From the NCBI GenBank assembly GCA_004295045.1, contig SHND01000055.1, forward strand, positions 90,814 to 154,813: DNA of 64,000 nucleotides, written 5' to 3'. The notes beneath the pieces are model-generated. The model was not told the origin of the DNA. It searched no databases and saw only the letters and a program-made list of their open reading frames with translations. This stretch comes from Chloroflexota bacterium (lineage in GTDB: Bacteria > Chloroflexota > Anaerolineae > UBA4142 > SHND01). The translations under genes and the position numbers were made by a program. Each line of letters starts with the position of its first letter. The stretch's first letter is position 1. Positions 60,730-64,000 of the stretch are shown in pieces.

Positions 60730-61149
60730 ATGTTGACCATCACCCGTACTCTTTCGCTTGACGAGAGCGAACTCTCCGAAACTTTTATTCGCGCCTCGGG
60801 CCCCGGCGGACAGAATGTCAACAAGGTGGCGACGGCGGTGCAACTCCGTTTGGATATTCCGCGTTCGTCTCTCCCCTTGCCGGTGCAGGAACGCTTGCTG
60901 AATATTGCCGCGAGCCGAATTTCTGCGGACGGCATCCTCACAATTGACGCGCGGCGTTTTCGCACGCAAGAACAAAATCGCGCGGACGCGCGCGAACGGT
61001 TGATTGAATTGATTCGCCGCGCGCTCGAAAAACCGAAAACGCGGCGCGCGACGAAACCCTCTCGCGCGGCACAAGAACGGCGCTTGGAACAGAAACGCGC
61101 GCGCAGTAAATTGAAACAAACGCGCCGAACAAAATCCGCAGTCGAATAA
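60730..61149 (+). CDS. arfB: Alternative ribosome-rescue factor, peptidyl-tRNA hydrolase
   Basis: 139 residues, normal for ArfB (YaeJ). The release-factor-like GGQ motif is in RASGPGGQNVNKVATAV, and the C-terminal tail is basic (RATKPSRAAQERRLEQKRARSK), as required for entry into the mRNA channel. It releases peptide from ribosomes stalled without a stop codon. RBS AAGGTGA 9-10 bases upstream. A terminator follows. Confidence 0.95.
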   Translation: MLTITRTLSLDESELSETFIRASGPGGQNVNKVATAVQLRLDIPRSSLPLPVQERLLNIAASRISADGILTIDARRFRTQEQNRADARERLIELIRRALEKPKTRRATKPSRAAQERRLEQKRARSKLKQTRRTKSAVE

Positions 61150-61163
61150 TCCGTGCAAAAAGA

Positions 61164-61197
61164 AACGAGCCGTCAAATTTCGACGGCTCGTTGTTTT
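61164..61197. terminator. Terminator between convergent arfB and nucleotidase genes
   Basis: AACGAGCCGTC / GACGGCTCGTT, seven-base loop, then GTTTT. Confidence 0.85.
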
Positions 61198-61210
61198 GCA
61201 GCAAACAGCT

Positions 61211-62917
61211 TCAAGGCAGAATCGTTGGACACGTGGTCGCGCCCGAAGTAGTGCAGACAATGCGGTTTTGAATCACCGGCGAAATGGGCGAGTTGTCACC
61301 AATGTAATCGGCGACGACGTTGACCATCACATCACGCGTAACGGCGCGGCTGAAAAAGTTCGGATACGTGTCGCCGCCCGATGCCATGAAATCGTTCTCG
61401 GCAATGGTGTAGTTTGAGCCGGCAGTGAGATCAACTGCCGCGCCGGTGCAGCTGCCGTCATTCGCTTGACGCACCGCGCCGGTGACGCGGCTGCCGGCAG
61501 CGGCGTGAATGTCATACGTAAAGCACAAACCCGAGACCTGCGGGAATTTGCCATTTACTCCCGGCATGGCGGACACACCATTTTCGAGCATGGACTTGAG
61601 CTCGGCGCCATTGACCTGAAGTGTGACGACAACATTACCGAATGGCAGAACTGCCTGGGCTTGTCCGCGCGTGATTGGGAACGGCGGCGGCACAAACGAC
61701 GGGCAGAAATCGGTTGGCACATCAACCGTAGGGCAAGTCAGCGCGTCGCGAATCCCGCCCGAGTTGGTGATTGCAAAATCGGTGCCGTACGTCGTGCGCA
61801 TCGCATCGGTGACAAGATTGCCGATTGCAGACTCGCAGGTGCGTCCGGCGGATTGTCCGCATTTGTCACTCCGCAGAATTGTCATCGAAGCCGTACCGAT
61901 GGATGTGTTAAAGATGGGCGCTAACGCATCACGATACGGCTGGAGCATCGTTTCAATCGCTGCATCGGGTGTGACGTTGGCGGACAGCGGAGAAACGAAC
62001 TCGGAGCTCTTTTCCACTACCTTGCCGGTCTGAGGTCTGACCTTCAAGAGTGTGCGCGCATAGGTAAAGCCCTTGCTGCGATTCTCGATGACCAACTGAT
62101 CATTGATGGTGCCGGAATACTGAATGTCTGTATGATCGCCAAAGATCACGTCAAAGCCGCTCACTTTGTTGGCGAAATCAACCAGCGGGCCGAAAGGTTG
62201 ATTGTTGTTGTCAAACCCCGTGACGCCCATGTGCGTGATAATGACAAAGACCTCTGCGCCTTCTTGGCGCGCGCGCTCGCGCAAGCGCATGGCTCGATTC
62301 ACCGGATTACTTGGCGTCATAGTACCAAAGTTTCCGGGGAAAACAAGCGTCGGGGCTTCCGGATTGACGAGCCCGATCATTGCGACTTTGACGCCGCTCA
62401 TGTCAAAGATGTGGTAGGGCTGAATGCGCTTGAGATTTAGCTTGCGCGCCTTGAGGTTCCCCACGACATAGGAGAACGGTTCACCGGGATTGGTGCCCGC
62501 GGGTGATTTAGCAAGCGAAATCATGGATTGCAAATGCGAGACACCGCGATCGAAATTGTGATTGCCAAAGGTGTCAATATTGATGCCCATCATTCGCATC
62601 GTGAGGACGGCGGGTTCCTCATTAAAGAAATTGGAGAGGGGCGGTGAAGCGCCATACGCATCGCCTGCGGTAAAGGTGATCGTATTGGGATATTGCGCGC
62701 GATCTGCTTTCCAGTACGTCGAAAGGACCGCAGCGCCGCCGTAATTCACATTGCTAACGATCAGTGGATCAATTTGGGCGTGCCAGTCCGAGACATTGAG
62801 AAACTGGATAACCACAGCGGGCGGTTCCGCAGAGGCGCTGGTGAGTGGGACCACGAGCGCTGCCAGCAAAAGTATGAGCGCGGCGACCTTGAACGCTAAA
62901 GCCGGGTGCATTCGCAT
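61211..62917 (-). CDS. Secreted 5'-nucleotidase (UshA-like)
   Basis: 568 residues with a signal peptide (cleavage near AEPP). Metallophosphoesterase motifs: VSDWHAQ (Asp, His), GDAYG, GNHNFDRG, THMG and GDHTD; then the 5'-nucleotidase C-terminal domain with NSGGIRD, LPFGN and ASGGDTYP. It would release phosphate and nucleosides outside the cell. AAGGAG six bases upstream of the ATG. A near-consensus promoter lies before it. Single gene. Confidence 0.92.
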   Translation of the reverse strand: MRMHPALAFKVAALILLLAALVVPLTSASAEPPAVVIQFLNVSDWHAQIDPLIVSNVNYGGAAVLSTYWKADRAQYPNTITFTAGDAYGASPPLSNFFNEEPAVLTMRMMGINIDTFGNHNFDRGVSHLQSMISLAKSPAGTNPGEPFSYVVGNLKARKLNLKRIQPYHIFDMSGVKVAMIGLVNPEAPTLVFPGNFGTMTPSNPVNRAMRLRERARQEGAEVFVIITHMGVTGFDNNNQPFGPLVDFANKVSGFDVIFGDHTDIQYSGTINDQLVIENRSKGFTYARTLLKVRPQTGKVVEKSSEFVSPLSANVTPDAAIETMLQPYRDALAPIFNTSIGTASMTILRSDKCGQSAGRTCESAIGNLVTDAMRTTYGTDFAITNSGGIRDALTCPTVDVPTDFCPSFVPPPFPITRGQAQAVLPFGNVVVTLQVNGAELKSMLENGVSAMPGVNGKFPQVSGLCFTYDIHAAAGSRVTGAVRQANDGSCTGAAVDLTAGSNYTIAENDFMASGGDTYPNFFSRAVTRDVMVNVVADYIGDNSPISPVIQNRIVCTTSGATTCPTILP

Positions 62918-62964
62918 ATGAAATCTCCTTTGTGAATTGGGTTGGGTGGGTGACGAACCGCGCC

Positions 62965-62993
62965 ATTATAGCGAATCCCTTTTCGCTTGACAA
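62965..62993 (-). promoter_or_regulatory. Promoter of the nucleotidase gene
   Basis: Minus strand TTGTCA, 17-base spacer, TATAAT. Confidence 0.8.
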
Positions 62994-63060
62994 TGCCCTC
63001 GCGCGGGGAAAATTTTTTGCGCCGTTCTTTCTGCCAGCGCGCTATTTTTCATTCTATTCA

Positions 63061-63089
63061 TTGACGCCCGCGTGATTCGTTACTATACT
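63061..63089 (+). promoter_or_regulatory. Promoter of the ComB-like gene
   Basis: TTGACG, 17-base spacer, TATACT, leaving a leader of about 22 bases with AAGGAGG. Confidence 0.82.
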
Positions 63090-63117
63090 TTTTGTATCGC
63101 CGCGGCAAGGAGGCGCG

Positions 63118-63834
63118 ATGATCTTTGCTCAGACTGAATACGAGATTCGTTGTGAATGGGGCGCGCAGGGCGTCGCGCAGCTGGCGCCGCGCAGTGATGT
63201 TGTTATCATCGTAGATGTGTTTTCCTTTTCGACGTGCATAGACATTGCAGCCGCGCGCGGCGCGCTCGTTTTTCCTTTCACTTCGTATGACGAACGCGCG
63301 CACGCGTTTGCCAAAGCGAATGACGCCGAGTTAGCCGCCGCGCGCCGCAATCAAGCGCGCTATACGCTTTCGCCGACATCCCTTTTGCAAATTCCGCGCG
63401 GCACGCGCCTCGTTTTGCCTTCACCCAATGGCGCAGCGCTTTCTCTTGCTACAGGACAAACGCCAACGTTGACCGGCTGTTTACGAAATGCGCGCGCCGT
63501 CGCGCACGCGGCAAAAAATTTTGGAAATCGCATCGCGCTGATTCCTGCGGGGGAACGTTGGGGCGATGGTTCGCTGCGTCCCGCGCTCGAAGACTGGCTT
63601 GGCGCGGGCGCGATTCTGAACGAGCTCGATGGCAAATTTTCGCCTGAAGCGCGCGCCGCGCGTGACGCCTTTTCTGCGGTTCAATCCGAAATCGCGGATG
63701 TTCTTGTGAATTGCGTCTCGGGCAAGGAATTGAGCGCCAAGGACTTTGCGCGCGATGTTCAACTCGCCGGTGAATGGAATGTGAGTGAGACGGTCCCCGT
63801 GCTGCGCGACGGCGCGTATTGTAGTTTGATGTGA
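63118..63834 (+). CDS. 2-phosphosulfolactate phosphatase (ComB) family protein
   Basis: 238 residues. DVFSFSTCIDIAAARGA, PSPNGAALS, LIPAGERWGDGSLRPALEDWLGAGAI match ComB. In archaea it acts in coenzyme M synthesis; in bacteria the role is unclear or in sulfonate metabolism. RBS AAGGAGG. Single gene at the end of the window; followed by non-coding DNA. Confidence 0.9.
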   Translation: MIFAQTEYEIRCEWGAQGVAQLAPRSDVVIIVDVFSFSTCIDIAAARGALVFPFTSYDERAHAFAKANDAELAAARRNQARYTLSPTSLLQIPRGTRLVLPSPNGAALSLATGQTPTLTGCLRNARAVAHAAKNFGNRIALIPAGERWGDGSLRPALEDWLGAGAILNELDGKFSPEARAARDAFSAVQSEIADVLVNCVSGKELSAKDFARDVQLAGEWNVSETVPVLRDGAYCSLM

Positions 63835-63905
63835 AAAAGTTAGAGCAAATTCCTGATTCGTATATTGGTACACGACCTGATATATTACAGAAAAGCAGTT
63901 CAGCC

Positions 63906-63973
63906 GTGGGTATGGTGACTCCGGTCAGACCCCGAGTGTAAAACTCGTCCGAAAGATGGTGAGCCCATACCCA
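63906..63973. other. Structured element at the right edge
   Basis: TGGGTATGG (63907-63915) pairs with CCATACCCA (63965-63973), and CGAGT/ACTCG form an inner hairpin (63933-63947). The nested structure and following TCTCGACATCTCGGAC suggest a folded RNA, perhaps the 5' end of a group II intron or a cis-regulatory element. No family is recognised. The rest of 63835-64000 shows no gene. Confidence 0.35.
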
Positions 63974-64000
63974 ATCGTGTTCTCGACATCTCGGACGGTA

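Overview
The window looks like chromosomal DNA from an uncultivated member of the Chloroflexota, most likely Anaerolineae-like. The clues are secreted proteins and lipoproteins with Thr/Pro-rich linkers, two F420/luciferase-type oxidoreductases, a deazaflavin nitroreductase remnant, UbiA and M42 families, and many intergenic repeats. This is inference from gene content; no rRNA or tRNA gene was seen. Most genes are short operons with conventional ribosome binding sites, but several seem to start on leaderless transcripts.

Layout. 1-4967: end of an unknown gene, a secreted glycoside hydrolase-like lipoprotein, argS, and two paralogous membrane-anchored proteins. 4968-7501: a degraded Rhs locus with hairpin repeats, an orphan immunity-like gene and an Rhs C-terminus carrying an ADP-ribosyltransferase-like tip. 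7534-10985: three tandem M42 aminopeptidase genes, the third lacking key metal and catalytic residues. 11238-15620: a PEP-utilising-domain protein, then a seven-unit repeat and a cobalamin riboswitch before btuF-btuC. 15709-18170: methyltransferase, UbiA prenyltransferase and a DapA/HOGA-type aldolase. 18244-25601: META-domain lipoprotein, NuoN/HyfE-like membrane pair, a glycogen-debranching N-terminal domain alone, folK, polysaccharide deacetylase and a BtuD-like ATPase. 25678-31345: an SMC protein with no recognisable hinge and with repeat elements in its coding sequence, then a duplicated unit of fused MNT-HEPN (MntA-HepT-like) toxin-antitoxin genes plus ywbE.

31445-37491: two aldehyde dehydrogenases, an Ig-like secreted protein and a family 5 solute-binding protein. 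37607-38962: an MFS transporter behind a promoter, a possible leader peptide and a hairpin that would mask its ribosome binding site. 39328-46137: HerA-like ATPase, then a complete NMT1/THI5-type ABC importer with a luciferase-like oxidoreductase, possibly linked to the hydantoinase at 52086 (for example in pyrimidine use). 46246-53471: small DNA-related genes (AlkX-like glycosylase, HNH), FAD amine oxidase, lipoproteins and hydantoinase.

53588-59038 is a decaying accessory region: vapB with a nonsense-interrupted vapC between duplicated hydantoinase 3' ends, a nonsense-interrupted serine hydrolase, and fragments of a dienelactone hydrolase and an F420-type nitroreductase. The window ends with a luciferase-like oxidoreductase, a SUFU-domain protein, arfB, a secreted 5'-nucleotidase, a ComB-like phosphatase and a structured element at the right edge.

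The most unusual features are the several families of hairpin and word-repeat elements in gaps and inside genes (including smc and the glycosylase gene), the fused MNT-HEPN genes, the M42 pseudoenzyme, the hinge-less SMC, and the apparent leaderless starts with a TAnnnT box 6-9 bases before the start codon.
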